From NCBI RefSeq assembly GCF_050320395.1, contig NZ_CP144459.1:1178001-1242000 (forward strand): a stretch of DNA of 64,000 nucleotides, given 5' to 3'. The notes under the pieces were generated by a model. It saw only the letters and a list, made by a program, of their open reading frames with translations. It made no database searches and was not told the origin of the DNA. Source of the stretch: Treponema_C sp050320395 (GTDB lineage Bacteria; Spirochaetota; Spirochaetia; Treponematales; Treponemataceae). The position numbers and the translations under genes were made by a program. Shown one piece after another: positions 41,729 through 50,164 of the stretch (positions are counted from its first letter, which is position 1; each line of letters begins with the position of its first letter).

Positions 41729-43027
41729 TTACTCTTTTTCAAACCTTGATTTTTCTGCCAATTTGCGTATATTTTTATTTGCATCGTATTGTATTTCACG
41801 GTATATATTGGAATCGGCAATACCATGTTCCATCATTTTTTCGAGCACCTGTCCGCGACATATTGAACACTTTGTTTTGTGATAGAGTAAGCGTAGAATA
41901 TACTTAAAGATATCGTGTTTTGCCAACTCTTCCGACTCCAAAACGGAGTCAACAATATCTTCAATATCGTACATACCGCAGTTATCAAGCAGTTCAAGCA
42001 GTTTCCATTCCTTATCTTCAGAATAAAATTGTACGCAAATTTTTAAAAAACCGGTTGCCGTGTTTTCATCGTAACGTTCAAGCAAAAAATCATATACATC
42101 GGGATTATGCAAGGGAATGAGAGCTTCAACAAGGTCTGTACGGTATTCTCCGTCTTGAATCGAGTCAAAGGAATCGAATAAGGCTTGGAGCGGTACCTGT
42201 ATACATTTCTTCGGAAATAAACGGATCAGTCTTTTTTTTAGTACCTCATCTGCTCCGATAAAACAACCGGAAAGTTTTTTTATATCCTCATCGCTTGCCT
42301 GCCTGTTTATCCAACGTCGAATGCGCGGAAGTTCCGCTCTTTCTTTGAAATCCGGTTTTTGTAATGTTAAAATAACTTCCTCTGCCGTATAACTTTGAAC
42401 CTCTCTCGGCGAGTGTTCCCGTTTTGTTTGGGCTATGTTCAAGTAGCGGTATATAGCAGGGTCGTGTTCTTCTTGAAGCATCGCCGTTATTGTTTCTGTA
42501 TCATAACCCGTATACTCTTGAGCATATAGTTCATAAAAATAATACTCTGTAAATTCTTCTATATCCTTATCTGCAATGCGGGAACCGAAATAGCGGGCAA
42601 GATATACGACCGCTTCATACTTATCAAGTTTTATAAGTTCTTCGACACCGCGTACCCACGGAGATAGATCTTCTTTTGCGTAGTATTCGAACTTTTTATA
42701 CAAGGCATTTTTCTCAAAGCGGCCGTCTTGTGCCAGCCTGACAGCAAAACCGAAAACCTGTATATCTCCCCAATCATCTTTTGTCATTTTGTGAAAATAT
42801 GCGATAACTCTGTCGTCAATCTTTTTTCGTTCAGGATACAGTTCCAGTAAATTATACATATAATCCGAGCGGCTCCCTTCACACTGCGGATCGAAAGCTT
42901 TATTTTCGATAATATTTTGGTAGAAAATATCTTCTACAATTTCGGATGGCTGAATACATTTATTTTGAAGTAAAATATACGGAACACCTGTTCCTTTTTC
43001 CAATTCCTGTTCAAAAACAGTTATCAT
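41729..43027 (-). CDS. helical-repeat protein of unknown function
   Basis: A 432-residue soluble, mainly alpha-helical and acidic protein without a signal peptide. Helix pairs of HEAT-like character are visible (LVEALIPLHNPDVYDFLLERYDENTATGFLKICVQFY, VLESEELAKHDIFKYILRLLYH). One CxxC-like CSICRGQ lies near residue 392. No known family is recognised. It begins six bases after the symporter gene and ends six bases before the response regulator gene, linking the two into one unit. AAGGA precedes the ATG. Confidence 0.75.
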   Translation of the reverse strand: MITVFEQELEKGTGVPYILLQNKCIQPSEIVEDIFYQNIIENKAFDPQCEGSRSDYMYNLLELYPERKKIDDRVIAYFHKMTKDDWGDIQVFGFAVRLAQDGRFEKNALYKKFEYYAKEDLSPWVRGVEELIKLDKYEAVVYLARYFGSRIADKDIEEFTEYYFYELYAQEYTGYDTETITAMLQEEHDPAIYRYLNIAQTKREHSPREVQSYTAEEVILTLQKPDFKERAELPRIRRWINRQASDEDIKKLSGCFIGADEVLKKRLIRLFPKKCIQVPLQALFDSFDSIQDGEYRTDLVEALIPLHNPDVYDFLLERYDENTATGFLKICVQFYSEDKEWKLLELLDNCGMYDIEDIVDSVLESEELAKHDIFKYILRLLYHKTKCSICRGQVLEKMMEHGIADSNIYREIQYDANKNIRKLAEKSRFEKE

Positions 43028-43033
43028 AAATCC

Positions 43034-44398
43034 TTACTCTTTCCTTACCAGCTCTCCGCGCTCTTCAAGTTCCGTTAAAATGCGCTCATAGGTTTTTTCG
43101 TCTATTTTATAACGGAGGCGGTAGAGGATGTAGCTGCCGACAATGCAAAAAAGAGGAAAGACGAGCATGGCGCTCTTCATCATCAAAAGGCCTTCTTTTG
43201 TAACCTCGGCGGCGGAAGAGGCTTCTTTGATTCCCGAAAGGATGACGACTGCACTTACGATGCCGTTTCCGATAGCTCCCGAAAGCTTATTGATAAAGGG
43301 CTGAATCGAAAACGAAATGCTGTCATTCCGCTTGCCCAGCTTCCAATGGCCGTAGTCAACGCAGTCGGCAAGGAACATGAGCATCATAAGCTGAATAAAG
43401 GCTTGGCCAACAAAGAGCAAAACGCCCGAAATGCCTATAAAAAGCATGGTATTTGTAGGAGCAAAAAAGAAGATGAGGTAGCCCGCCAAGACCATTATTA
43501 TCGAAGCCGTATATATGTTCTGCCTTACAAAAAATTTACTTAAAAGCGGAAAAATGATTAGGGCTGAAATTTGGGAAAGGCCGAGAATAACCGCAAATAC
43601 GGAGTACATACCTTCATCGCCGTAGGCATACTTAAAAAAGTAAAGGCCGAAACTTGTTGTAGTCATGTAGCCTATCATAAAGAGGGTCATGGCTATTGCC
43701 GTCAAAAGGAGCTGGTCGTTTTTTACGATAACGCTTAAAAGTTCTTTTAGGGAGGTATGTTTTTGAGGCTTTGTTATTTCGGGCTCTTTTACTCCGATTA
43801 AGGTTATAATCTGACCGAGCCACATAATCACGGTAACCATAATTGCAAAGAAAAAATATCCTTTGGCAAGACTTCCCGTCTTATTGCCCAAAGCAGTTGT
43901 AATGGGCACTATTCCTGCAACAACAAAGAAAAGCCCCACATTTGCACAAATACGGGCAATAGCGCCTATTTTTTCCCTTTCCTTTTGATCCACACTTAAA
44001 GAAGGAAGCATCGACCAATAGCTTATATCGTTTGTCGTATAAGTCATGCCCCATAAAAGATAGATAATACCGAAAATGGCAGCATAGGCCCCGCCCTTAA
44101 TCCCGAAATCGGTAAAAAGAAGTATTGTTAAAATCCCCGAGGTCAGGGCACCGAAGGCTATCCAAGGCTTAAACTTTCCGTACTTGGTCTTGGTATTATC
44201 TACTATCAAGCCCATAATCGGGTCATTACAGGCATCAAAAATGCGGGCTGCAAGGACAATAACCGTAATGCTCCACAATACGTTTGTAGGAACATAGATT
44301 ACATCTGTCATGTAAAAAATAAGATACATGCTTATCAATGAGTAAACCATATCGCGTCCTATAGTACCCAGACCGAAGGTCCATCTGTTTTTGTTCAT
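43034..44398 (-). CDS. GPH-type sugar:cation symporter (melibiose type)
   Basis: A 454-residue membrane protein with about twelve helices of the glycoside-pentoside-hexuronide symporter family. Early Asp residues in helix-loop regions DACNDPIMGLIVDNTKTKYGKFKPWI are the hallmark cation/sugar site (melibiose carrier-like). It likely imports an alpha-galactoside for the GH36 enzyme encoded immediately upstream. The two genes are one base apart. Confidence 0.9.
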   Translation of the reverse strand: MNKNRWTFGLGTIGRDMVYSLISMYLIFYMTDVIYVPTNVLWSITVIVLAARIFDACNDPIMGLIVDNTKTKYGKFKPWIAFGALTSGILTILLFTDFGIKGGAYAAIFGIIYLLWGMTYTTNDISYWSMLPSLSVDQKEREKIGAIARICANVGLFFVVAGIVPITTALGNKTGSLAKGYFFFAIMVTVIMWLGQIITLIGVKEPEITKPQKHTSLKELLSVIVKNDQLLLTAIAMTLFMIGYMTTTSFGLYFFKYAYGDEGMYSVFAVILGLSQISALIIFPLLSKFFVRQNIYTASIIMVLAGYLIFFFAPTNTMLFIGISGVLLFVGQAFIQLMMLMFLADCVDYGHWKLGKRNDSISFSIQPFINKLSGAIGNGIVSAVVILSGIKEASSAAEVTKEGLLMMKSAMLVFPLFCIVGSYILYRLRYKIDEKTYERILTELEERGELVRKE

Positions 44399-44399
44399 T

Positions 44400-46724
44400 T
44401 TATCCCGCTTCCTTTGTTATAAATAAATAGGAGCCGAAATCTCCTAAAAGCTGTGTCTTTGTATTATAATACGAACCCGTAAACTGGTTGTTTAAAAAAA
44501 TGCCCTGCTCCAAAAGTTTGCCCGAAGCCTTATAGGTTTCAACGCAGTCATTCAAAGTATAAAAGCGGTTTGCCGTCCGCAAAATAAAACCGTCCGGATC
44601 GAGGCTTATCGGCAATATATGCTTTACAAGGCCGCCGAAACGTTTAAGAAAAAGCCGCTGCGGTTTTGTTCCGATTGTGTAGACGGTATCGCTTTTAAGA
44701 CCTCTGACTTTCAAAACCGTATGAGTGTCGGCTGTCTTTGCAGTCCCCTGAAAAAATCCGGTAAGCGCGACATTATCCCGTGTGCATTGCCAAAAAAACT
44801 GATTGTCTTTAAAACCGTTCGTGTGCGAAAAATCACCGAATTGAAACACTTTTCGGTATTTTTTATAAAAAGCGATTTGTTCTTGTATTTCTTTTTTTTC
44901 TGCATACGTTAAAAACTGCAAATCAAGTTCATAGCCGAGAACACCGAAGCAGGCCGTATTAAAGCGTGTGCTTAAAGAAGTTTCGCGCAGCGTTTGCTGG
45001 TGAGGCGCCGCCGACACGTGGGCACCCATTGTCGAAAGGGGATACAAAATGCTTAAAGATGATTGAATCCGCTGGCGCTCGACAGGGTCGGTGTTATCCG
45101 ATGTCCATATTTGCGGCGAAAAACAAAGCATACCCAAATCAAAGCGGTTGCCTCCGGACGAGCAGCTTTCAAGCAGGATGTGCGGCCGCTCATCGAAAAT
45201 CCGGTGAAGGATTTCATACAAGCCCGAAACATAACGGTGAAAAAACTCACCCTGATTTTCGAGAGACGGCGAAAAGGCTGCGCCCAGATAACGGTTCATA
45301 TCCCATTTTACATAGGAGATATCCGCTTCATCCAAAATACGGCATACGTTTTTTACGATATAGTTTCGTACTTCCGGAAGGCAGAGGTTTAAAACAAGCT
45401 GATGGCGGCCGCGTACCGGCTGCCTTGACGGTTCTTTTACCGCCCATTCAGGATGAGTGCGGAATAAATCGCTGTCTTCGTTTACCATTTCCGGTTCAAA
45501 CCAAAGCCCGAAGTCAAGGCCGATTTTGCGTACGCTGTCGGCAAGGCGTTTTATACCGCCGGGAAGCTTTTTAGTGTTTACGCTGTAATCGCCCAAGCCT
45601 GCCGTATCGCTGTTGCGTTCTCCGAACCATCCGTCATCGAGTACAAAAAGTTCGATGCCGATTTTTTTTGCCTTTTGTGCCGTCTTTAAAAGCGAGCGGC
45701 GGTTAAACTTAAAAAAGTTTCCTTCCCAATTATTGAATAAAACCGGGCGTTCTTTTTCCTTCCATTCGCCGCGCACAATGCAGTTGTTTACAAAACGGTG
45801 CATATTTTTTCGCATACCGTTAAACCCTGCCGCCGAAAACGAAAGGACCGCTTCCGGTGTTTCAAAACGTTCTGCCTGTTTTAAATCCCACGAAAAACAG
45901 TGGGGGCTTATACCGATACCGATGCGTATTAAATCCGTATGGCTTTTTTGAATAAATCCGAAATGATTACCGCTGTACACAAGATTAAAGGCGTACACTT
46001 CGCCCGAATCTTCATCGGCGTTCCGCGAAGTCATTAAAAAACCGGGGTTGTGCCGATTGGAACTTGTTCCGGTCGTCGATTCATTTACCCACATTCCGTA
46101 CGCAATTTCTTTTGAATGAATATGAGCTTCCTTTGCCCAGCTTCCGTCAAAGGTATGCATGGTAAATCCTCTGTCGGGAAGGTCAATCATCATACTCATT
46201 ATGCGCCGTATTTCCAAGGGTTTTTCGCTTCGGTTAATTAAAAGCGCCCGCCGCGTAATCACATCGCAGGACGGAAAAACCGTGTAAAAGAGTATCAATT
46301 CGACATCTGTCGCATCTTTTAAATTGATGACGAGGGTTTCGGCGTCTTTGTTTCCGTCAACGGCCGAGGGGAGGGAAGAAGGCGGCATGCAGCCTTTTTC
46401 CGTTTTATGAGATGTGTATATAAAGTCGTGGGTAAAGCTTGTATCGGGCATACGGATTTCCGCAGGGCAATACCGGTAATCTCCGCGTCCGTTTCCCGAC
46501 CACTGTAAGGGAATGTTATCGAGTACGTAGAGGGGATTTTTTTCGTCGTAACAAACCGAAGAGCCTCTTTGCGCCGTACGTTTTAAAGCAAGGGTTTCAA
46601 CATCCTCATCTGCGAGCTTTGTGCCGTAATAAAGAGTTTCCAAATGTCCGTACTCGGTAACACGGAAGCGGTAACTTGAATTATCCGTTTCCAAATTAAA
46701 TACCTTGTTTTCACAGTGAATCAT
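44400..46724 (-). CDS. GH36 alpha-galactosidase
   Basis: A 774-residue GH36 enzyme. The nucleophile is the Asp in YVKWDMNR and the acid/base Asp is in SCSSGGNRFD...TSDNTD; FVLDDGWFGERNSD and FEPEMVNEDSDL are also family marks. It hydrolyses melibiose, raffinose and similar alpha-1,6-galactosides. No signal peptide is seen, so it acts in the cytoplasm. ATG 46724 is chosen: it fits the family N-terminus MIHCENKVF and lies eight bases behind a -10 box; the upstream in-frame extension covers non-homologous promoter sequence. Confidence 0.93.
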   Translation of the reverse strand: MIHCENKVFNLETDNSSYRFRVTEYGHLETLYYGTKLADEDVETLALKRTAQRGSSVCYDEKNPLYVLDNIPLQWSGNGRGDYRYCPAEIRMPDTSFTHDFIYTSHKTEKGCMPPSSLPSAVDGNKDAETLVINLKDATDVELILFYTVFPSCDVITRRALLINRSEKPLEIRRIMSMMIDLPDRGFTMHTFDGSWAKEAHIHSKEIAYGMWVNESTTGTSSNRHNPGFLMTSRNADEDSGEVYAFNLVYSGNHFGFIQKSHTDLIRIGIGISPHCFSWDLKQAERFETPEAVLSFSAAGFNGMRKNMHRFVNNCIVRGEWKEKERPVLFNNWEGNFFKFNRRSLLKTAQKAKKIGIELFVLDDGWFGERNSDTAGLGDYSVNTKKLPGGIKRLADSVRKIGLDFGLWFEPEMVNEDSDLFRTHPEWAVKEPSRQPVRGRHQLVLNLCLPEVRNYIVKNVCRILDEADISYVKWDMNRYLGAAFSPSLENQGEFFHRYVSGLYEILHRIFDERPHILLESCSSGGNRFDLGMLCFSPQIWTSDNTDPVERQRIQSSLSILYPLSTMGAHVSAAPHQQTLRETSLSTRFNTACFGVLGYELDLQFLTYAEKKEIQEQIAFYKKYRKVFQFGDFSHTNGFKDNQFFWQCTRDNVALTGFFQGTAKTADTHTVLKVRGLKSDTVYTIGTKPQRLFLKRFGGLVKHILPISLDPDGFILRTANRFYTLNDCVETYKASGKLLEQGIFLNNQFTGSYYNTKTQLLGDFGSYLFITKEAG

Positions 46725-46732
46725 ACCCGAAA

Positions 46733-46761
46733 AGTATAACGATTTTTGCCGGAAATATAAA
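46733..46761 (-). promoter_or_regulatory. promoter of the GH36 operon
   Basis: On the minus strand TTTATA, 17 bases, TATACT, then eight bases to the ATG at 46724. No Shine-Dalgarno sequence; likely leaderless. Confidence 0.5.
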
Positions 46762-46763
46762 GG

Positions 46764-46806
46764 GGCGGGGGAGACTGTCCTGCTTTTACTCCTGCCGCTT
46801 TTTAAA
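46764..46806 (+). terminator. orphan terminator-like hairpin
   Basis: GCGG-GGGAG pairs with CTCC-TG-CCGC followed by TTTTT on the plus strand. No plus-strand gene lies before it, so it may belong to a lost gene or stop antisense read-through from the promoter patch. Confidence 0.35.
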
Positions 46807-46822
46807 GCGGACTTTTCCGAAC

Positions 46823-46851
46823 TTGACCGCAAAAGTTTCTTATGCTACTGT
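46823..46851 (+). promoter_or_regulatory. promoter copy 1 of a repeated promoter module
   Basis: TTGACC, spacer GCAAAAGTTTCTTATGC, TACTGT. It precedes the microprotein frame at 46895. Confidence 0.5.
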
Positions 46852-46894
46852 GAAAGGGGCTTTGAGAGTACTATGAAATAAGGAGGCCGGATAA

Positions 46895-46984
46895 GTGAAA
46901 AAAATAGTGTTGGCGGCAGTAACTTCGGCTTTGAGCATTGTAATGGTATATGCTTCCGCAAATGTTCTGATTCCGGCAAAATGA
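46895..46984 (+). CDS. 29-residue signal-peptide-like microprotein
   Basis: GTG start behind a strong AAGGAGG (46880-46886), promoter upstream. The product is a basic tip (MKKI), a hydrophobic core (VLAAVTSALSIVMVYA) and SANVLIPAK. It looks like a free signal peptide or one-helix membrane peptide; alternatively it is the surviving 5' end of an exported-protein gene. It is too short to assign a family. Confidence 0.4.
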   Translation: MKKIVLAAVTSALSIVMVYASANVLIPAK

Positions 46985-47147
46985 TATAGGGGGTGTTTTC
47001 TATTCTATTGAGTATGGAAAATGTGTTACATTTTAGAGCAAAGATAGATAAAGAAACAGCCGCTGTCAGTTGCTTACGGGATATACTGGCATTATTATTT
47101 TTTACCACAGTCTACTGAATTTACAAAAAAGACTTCTCTGTCTCAAC
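46985..47147. other. stretch without a convincing gene
   Basis: Between the microprotein and the next promoter copy I see no supported gene. A 34-codon frame at 47014-47118 lacks a ribosome binding site. With 46725-46894 this makes up a gene-poor patch of about 470 bases. Confidence 0.5.
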
Positions 47148-47176
47148 TTGACTGCAAAAGTTTCTTATGGGATACT
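47148..47176 (+). promoter_or_regulatory. promoter copy 2 of the repeated module
   Basis: TTGACT, spacer GCAAAAGTTTCTTATGG, GATACT. The spacer is identical to copy 1 except for its last base. It drives the membrane protein gene at 47197. Confidence 0.6.
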
Positions 47177-47196
47177 GTATATAGAGGTGCGGTTTT

Positions 47197-47562
47197 ATGG
47201 ATTTGTTTAAGAATGAGCATAACAATAATCAAAAAATATTAAATAAAATTGTCTATTATTTTCTTTGTGTAGTGGCTATAATATCGTTTATAATTTCCGT
47301 ATCATATATTTTTTACTTAGGCAATATGCCCAAAGGATTATCGGTTTTAAGTACTGTATTGAGTTTAACGGGACTGTTAATTTTTTGGGTGCTTAATTAT
47401 CGTATATTACCTCTTGTTTTATTTTTAATATCTTGCTTTATGAGTTTTGTCTATATAAAGGCGGGATATTTTTCGTTTGCGGTAAATATTCTTTTCGTTT
47501 TGATTTTTTTACACGGGTTTTTAAGAGGCCGGGAGAGTAAAAGAACGGAATACAAGATATGA
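47197..47562 (+). CDS. small integral membrane protein
   Basis: A 121-residue protein with about four hydrophobic helices after a polar N-terminus (MDLFKNEHNNNQKIL). No family recognised. AGAGGTG lies upstream. It overlaps the next small membrane gene by four bases, so they form a pair. Confidence 0.65.
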   Translation: MDLFKNEHNNNQKILNKIVYYFLCVVAIISFIISVSYIFYLGNMPKGLSVLSTVLSLTGLLIFWVLNYRILPLVLFLISCFMSFVYIKAGYFSFAVNILFVLIFLHGFLRGRESKRTEYKI

Positions 47563-47771
47563 AAGGTAGTTTATCTCCCGCTCGGTTTGGGATGCTGTAC
47601 AGTGTTCTTTGTTTAGTTGCAGGAATCCTTTTAAAAATATTCATGCATAAAAAAATCGCAACAACTGATATATATATTATGGACATTTTTATAATTGTGT
47701 TTTTTGCTATGGCATGCGGGAGCTATACTGTATATTCAAAGCTTGCGAGTATGCACAATCATCAGGAGTAA
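47559..47771 (+). CDS. small membrane protein, partner of the preceding gene
   Basis: A 70-residue protein with two helices (MLYSVLCLVAGILLKIFM and IYIMDIFIIVFFAMACGSYTVY). Starts by ATGA overlap with the 47197 gene. No family recognised. Confidence 0.6.
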   Translation: MKGSLSPARFGMLYSVLCLVAGILLKIFMHKKIATTDIYIMDIFIIVFFAMACGSYTVYSKLASMHNHQE

Positions 47772-47830
47772 ATAATGTTTGAAAAAATTTGTGATGTTTT
47801 AATATCGTTTTTTAAAGTTCTTTTCCGAAC

Positions 47831-47859
47831 TTGACCGCCGCTCTTTTTTATGTGATACT
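47831..47859 (+). promoter_or_regulatory. promoter copy 3 of the repeated module
   Basis: TTGACC, 17 bases, GATACT, preceded by TTCCGAAC as in copy 1. No coding gene follows at the expected distance. Confidence 0.5.
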
Positions 47860-47863
47860 GTTT

Positions 47864-47921
47864 AAAATGAGCGTCTAAAACAGCGCCGCTCATTTTAACT
47901 CGAGTTTGCCTTTCGGCAAAC
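47864..47921 (+). ncRNA. possible short hairpin RNA
   Basis: Directly after promoter copy 3, AAAATGAGCG (47864-47873) pairs with CGCTCATTTT (47887-47896), then GTTTGCC (47904-47910) pairs with GGCAAAC (47915-47921). A small RNA is possible, but the first hairpin begins at the predicted start site, so it could equally be a regulatory or terminator structure. Confidence 0.3.
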
Positions 47922-48122
47922 GTCGCAAGATTATATGCCGTTTCTTATTGTATTACGAAGAGGCGGCAAGTCATCAATCTCAACTCTTTATAGAGTTTTC
48001 GGTTAATGAATTTTAAGGAACGGCGGTGCTGCCGAGCCGATTTGACGAGTTTCCCGGTCGGTTCCGATTACCGGGAACTTCTTGAAGATGCCGTGACGGA
48101 AAAATATCTTAGGTAATTAAAC

Positions 48123-48602
48123 ATGCGCTTATGGTCTTTACACCCGAAATATCTTGACGCCAAGGGCTTGGTTGCCTTGTGGCGGGAAGCCCTGCTTGCC
48201 CGGAAAGTGCTGGAAAATAAAACAAGGGGCTATAAACATCATCCTCAGCTTGCGCGTTTTTATGCGTCCGGCGATCCCTTGAAGTTCATCAATTTATTTT
48301 TGCATGAAGTATATAACGAAGCATGCCTGCGCGGTTATACGTTCGATAAAACAAAGGTAGACATTCCGCCTCAACCGCAAAGCGGATTCATCGCCGAATT
48401 TATTACGGTAACCGACGGGCAGCTTCAATATGAATTCGGCTTTTTACAGCACAAACTTTTAAAACGCGATATAAAAAAATATAACGAAAACCGTGCATTG
48501 ACAGCCGATATTGCCGTCAATCCCGTTTTTAAAGTTGTTCCGGGCGGAATAGCCGAATGGGAAAAGGTAAAAATACTGCCGGATATGGATGGAGCTGTCT
48601 GA
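48123..48602 (+). CDS. pyrimidine dimer DNA glycosylase family protein
   Basis: A 159-residue protein. RLWSLHPKYLDAKGLVALWREALLARKVL and KTRGYKHHPQLARF are characteristic of the Pyr_excise/endonuclease V-like family, named after phage T4 enzyme that cuts at UV dimers. Activity in this bacterial group is not established. The start has no strong ribosome binding site (AGG at about 10 bases). A terminator follows. Confidence 0.85.
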   Translation: MRLWSLHPKYLDAKGLVALWREALLARKVLENKTRGYKHHPQLARFYASGDPLKFINLFLHEVYNEACLRGYTFDKTKVDIPPQPQSGFIAEFITVTDGQLQYEFGFLQHKLLKRDIKKYNENRALTADIAVNPVFKVVPGGIAEWEKVKILPDMDGAV

Positions 48603-48636
48603 AACCTCCGCCGGTTTTTCGAAGCTCTCTTTTTCT
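48591..48636 (+). terminator. terminator after the 48123 gene
   Basis: GAGCT pairs with AGCTC, with an inner AAACC/GGTTT stem, then CTTTTTCTT. The left arm runs into CTGTCTGAAA, the recurrent terminator type. Confidence 0.7.
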
Positions 48637-48660
48637 TGTATACAAAAAACGATTTTTTCC

Positions 48661-48689
48661 TTGACAGATTGAATTTTTGGAGTGATAAT
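48661..48689 (+). promoter_or_regulatory. promoter of the second sugar importer operon
   Basis: TTGACA, 17 bases, GATAAT. Leader of about 90 bases to the ATG at 48785. Confidence 0.7.
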
Positions 48690-48704
48690 AAATATATAAA
48701 AGAG

Positions 48705-48718
48705 TGTAAACGATTACA
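48705..48718 (+). promoter_or_regulatory. probable LacI-type operator
   Basis: TGTAAACGATTACA, a palindrome with one mismatch and a CG centre, just after the transcription start. No LacI gene is adjacent; the sequence differs from the operator at 20483. Confidence 0.6.
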
Positions 48719-48784
48719 ACCTGTTTAGGGTTGCGGTTGTGTATATTCTTTTACATTTTTTTATGTTCCACAAAGGAGTATTGT

Positions 48785-50050
48785 ATGAAAAAAATTGCAA
48801 TCGCGGTGCTTGCGGTCTTTATGGTTGCGGCATTGTTGCCTGTGTTTGCCGCAGGATCCAAAGATGCCGCAGGAGGCGAAAAAGTAACTTTGACCATGGG
48901 TTCATGGAGAACCGATGACGTGGTGCAAATTACCGCGCTGCTCAACGAGTACAAAAAAGTAAAACCCAATGTAACGATTGAGTTTAAACCGACAATCAAC
49001 GTCGACTATAATGCGACATTGCGTTTACAGCTTGAAAGCGGAACCGGCCCCGATTTAATGTATGCCCGCTCCTATGCAACCGGCGCAAAACTGTTTACCG
49101 ACGGTTATTTTGCCGATGTAACCGACATTCCCGGTTTAAAAGAAAACTTTACGGCCGGAAACCGCGCTCCGTGGACTGCTCCGAACGGAAAAGCCTTTGC
49201 GGTTCCTTTTAACGCTATCGTACAGGTCGTCTACTACAACAAAGATATTTTCAAAAAAGCCGGTGTCGCTATTCCTCAAACATGGGAAGACTTCCTTAAA
49301 GCATGCGACTCCTTGAAAAAAGCCGGCATTACCCCGCTTTCAAACGGTCTTGCCGATGAATGGGACATCAACGAATGCTTTATGATGGGTATTTTGCCCG
49401 GCTTTGTAGGCGGAGCCGAGGGCCGCGCCGCTTACGAAAAAGGTAAGGTTCCTTTAAACGATGCAAAGATGGTTGCCGCCTTCCAGGCTATGGCGGATGT
49501 TGCAAAATACTGCCCCGAAGGATTTTCCGCTCTTACCTACAACGATTCGATTGCTTTGTTTGCAACCGGTAAAACCGCTATGTGGGTAGACGGTTCATGG
49601 AATGCGGGCGCTTTTAAAGACGTACCCTTTAATTGGGGAACCTTTGCGCTTCCGGCTCCCGCAGGTAAAAAAGCCGCTATTTGTTTCCATCCCGACACCG
49701 GTATGGCTTACAACAAGGCGACCAAACACGAAAAAGAATGTAAAGAATTTCTTGCATGGCTTTGTACGGTTGAAGGTGCTACCGTTTCCGCCAAATTCAT
49801 GCCCACCGGATTTTTCCCGATGCTGAATGCCGCAATTAAAATCGAAAATGCACATGCAAACGAAATTCTCGCTCTTACACAGGGCAAATTGCAGGATGCG
49901 CGCTTTGTTTGGGAACGTTTTATGGATGAACAGCCCAGCGGTTACGTGCTTATGAATCAAGGCGTTATTTCCGTCATGAAGGGTGAAAAAACCGCAAAGC
50001 AAGCCGCAGACGAATTGGCTGCCGGTGTTGCCAAATGGTATAAACCCTGA
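48785..50050 (+). CDS. sugar ABC importer binding protein, family 1
   Basis: A 421-residue exported protein. Signal peptide MKKIAIAVLAVFMVAALLPVFA, cleaved before AGSKDA; no lipobox cysteine. Body: TLTMGSWRTDDVVQITALLNEY, GPDLMYARSYATGAKL, FAVPFNAIVQVVYYNKDIFKKAGV and FATGKTAMWVDGSWN are typical of family 1 sugar-binding proteins. AAAGGAG precedes the ATG. It delivers a sugar to the two permeases that follow. Confidence 0.93.
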   Translation: MKKIAIAVLAVFMVAALLPVFAAGSKDAAGGEKVTLTMGSWRTDDVVQITALLNEYKKVKPNVTIEFKPTINVDYNATLRLQLESGTGPDLMYARSYATGAKLFTDGYFADVTDIPGLKENFTAGNRAPWTAPNGKAFAVPFNAIVQVVYYNKDIFKKAGVAIPQTWEDFLKACDSLKKAGITPLSNGLADEWDINECFMMGILPGFVGGAEGRAAYEKGKVPLNDAKMVAAFQAMADVAKYCPEGFSALTYNDSIALFATGKTAMWVDGSWNAGAFKDVPFNWGTFALPAPAGKKAAICFHPDTGMAYNKATKHEKECKEFLAWLCTVEGATVSAKFMPTGFFPMLNAAIKIENAHANEILALTQGKLQDARFVWERFMDEQPSGYVLMNQGVISVMKGEKTAKQAADELAAGVAKWYKP

Positions 50051-50164
50051 CCGAGGGATTGTGCTGCTTTTGATGAACGGGGAGCCTGAAATCCGTTCGG
50101 GTTTTCCGTTCATCTTTTATAAAAACATCATAAAAGTTATTTTAAAATACAGGGGTATTTTTAA

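Larger units (their letters stand above)
47772..48122. other. intergenic patch with a promoter, hairpins and a short orphan frame
   Basis: About 350 bases without a firm gene. It contains promoter copy 3, the hairpins at 47864-47921, and a 36-codon frame at 48006-48116 whose tail (SDYRELLEDAVTEKYLR) reads like the end of a real protein but has no ribosome binding site. This may be a gene remnant. Confidence 0.5.

Noticed and set aside
44619..46660. Several plus-strand frames opposite the alpha-galactosidase gene
   Set aside because: They are antisense to a gene with strong family motifs and lack starts and homologous features.
47014..47118. 34-codon frame in the gene-poor patch
   Set aside because: No ribosome binding site, no start-proximal promoter and no protein-like composition.
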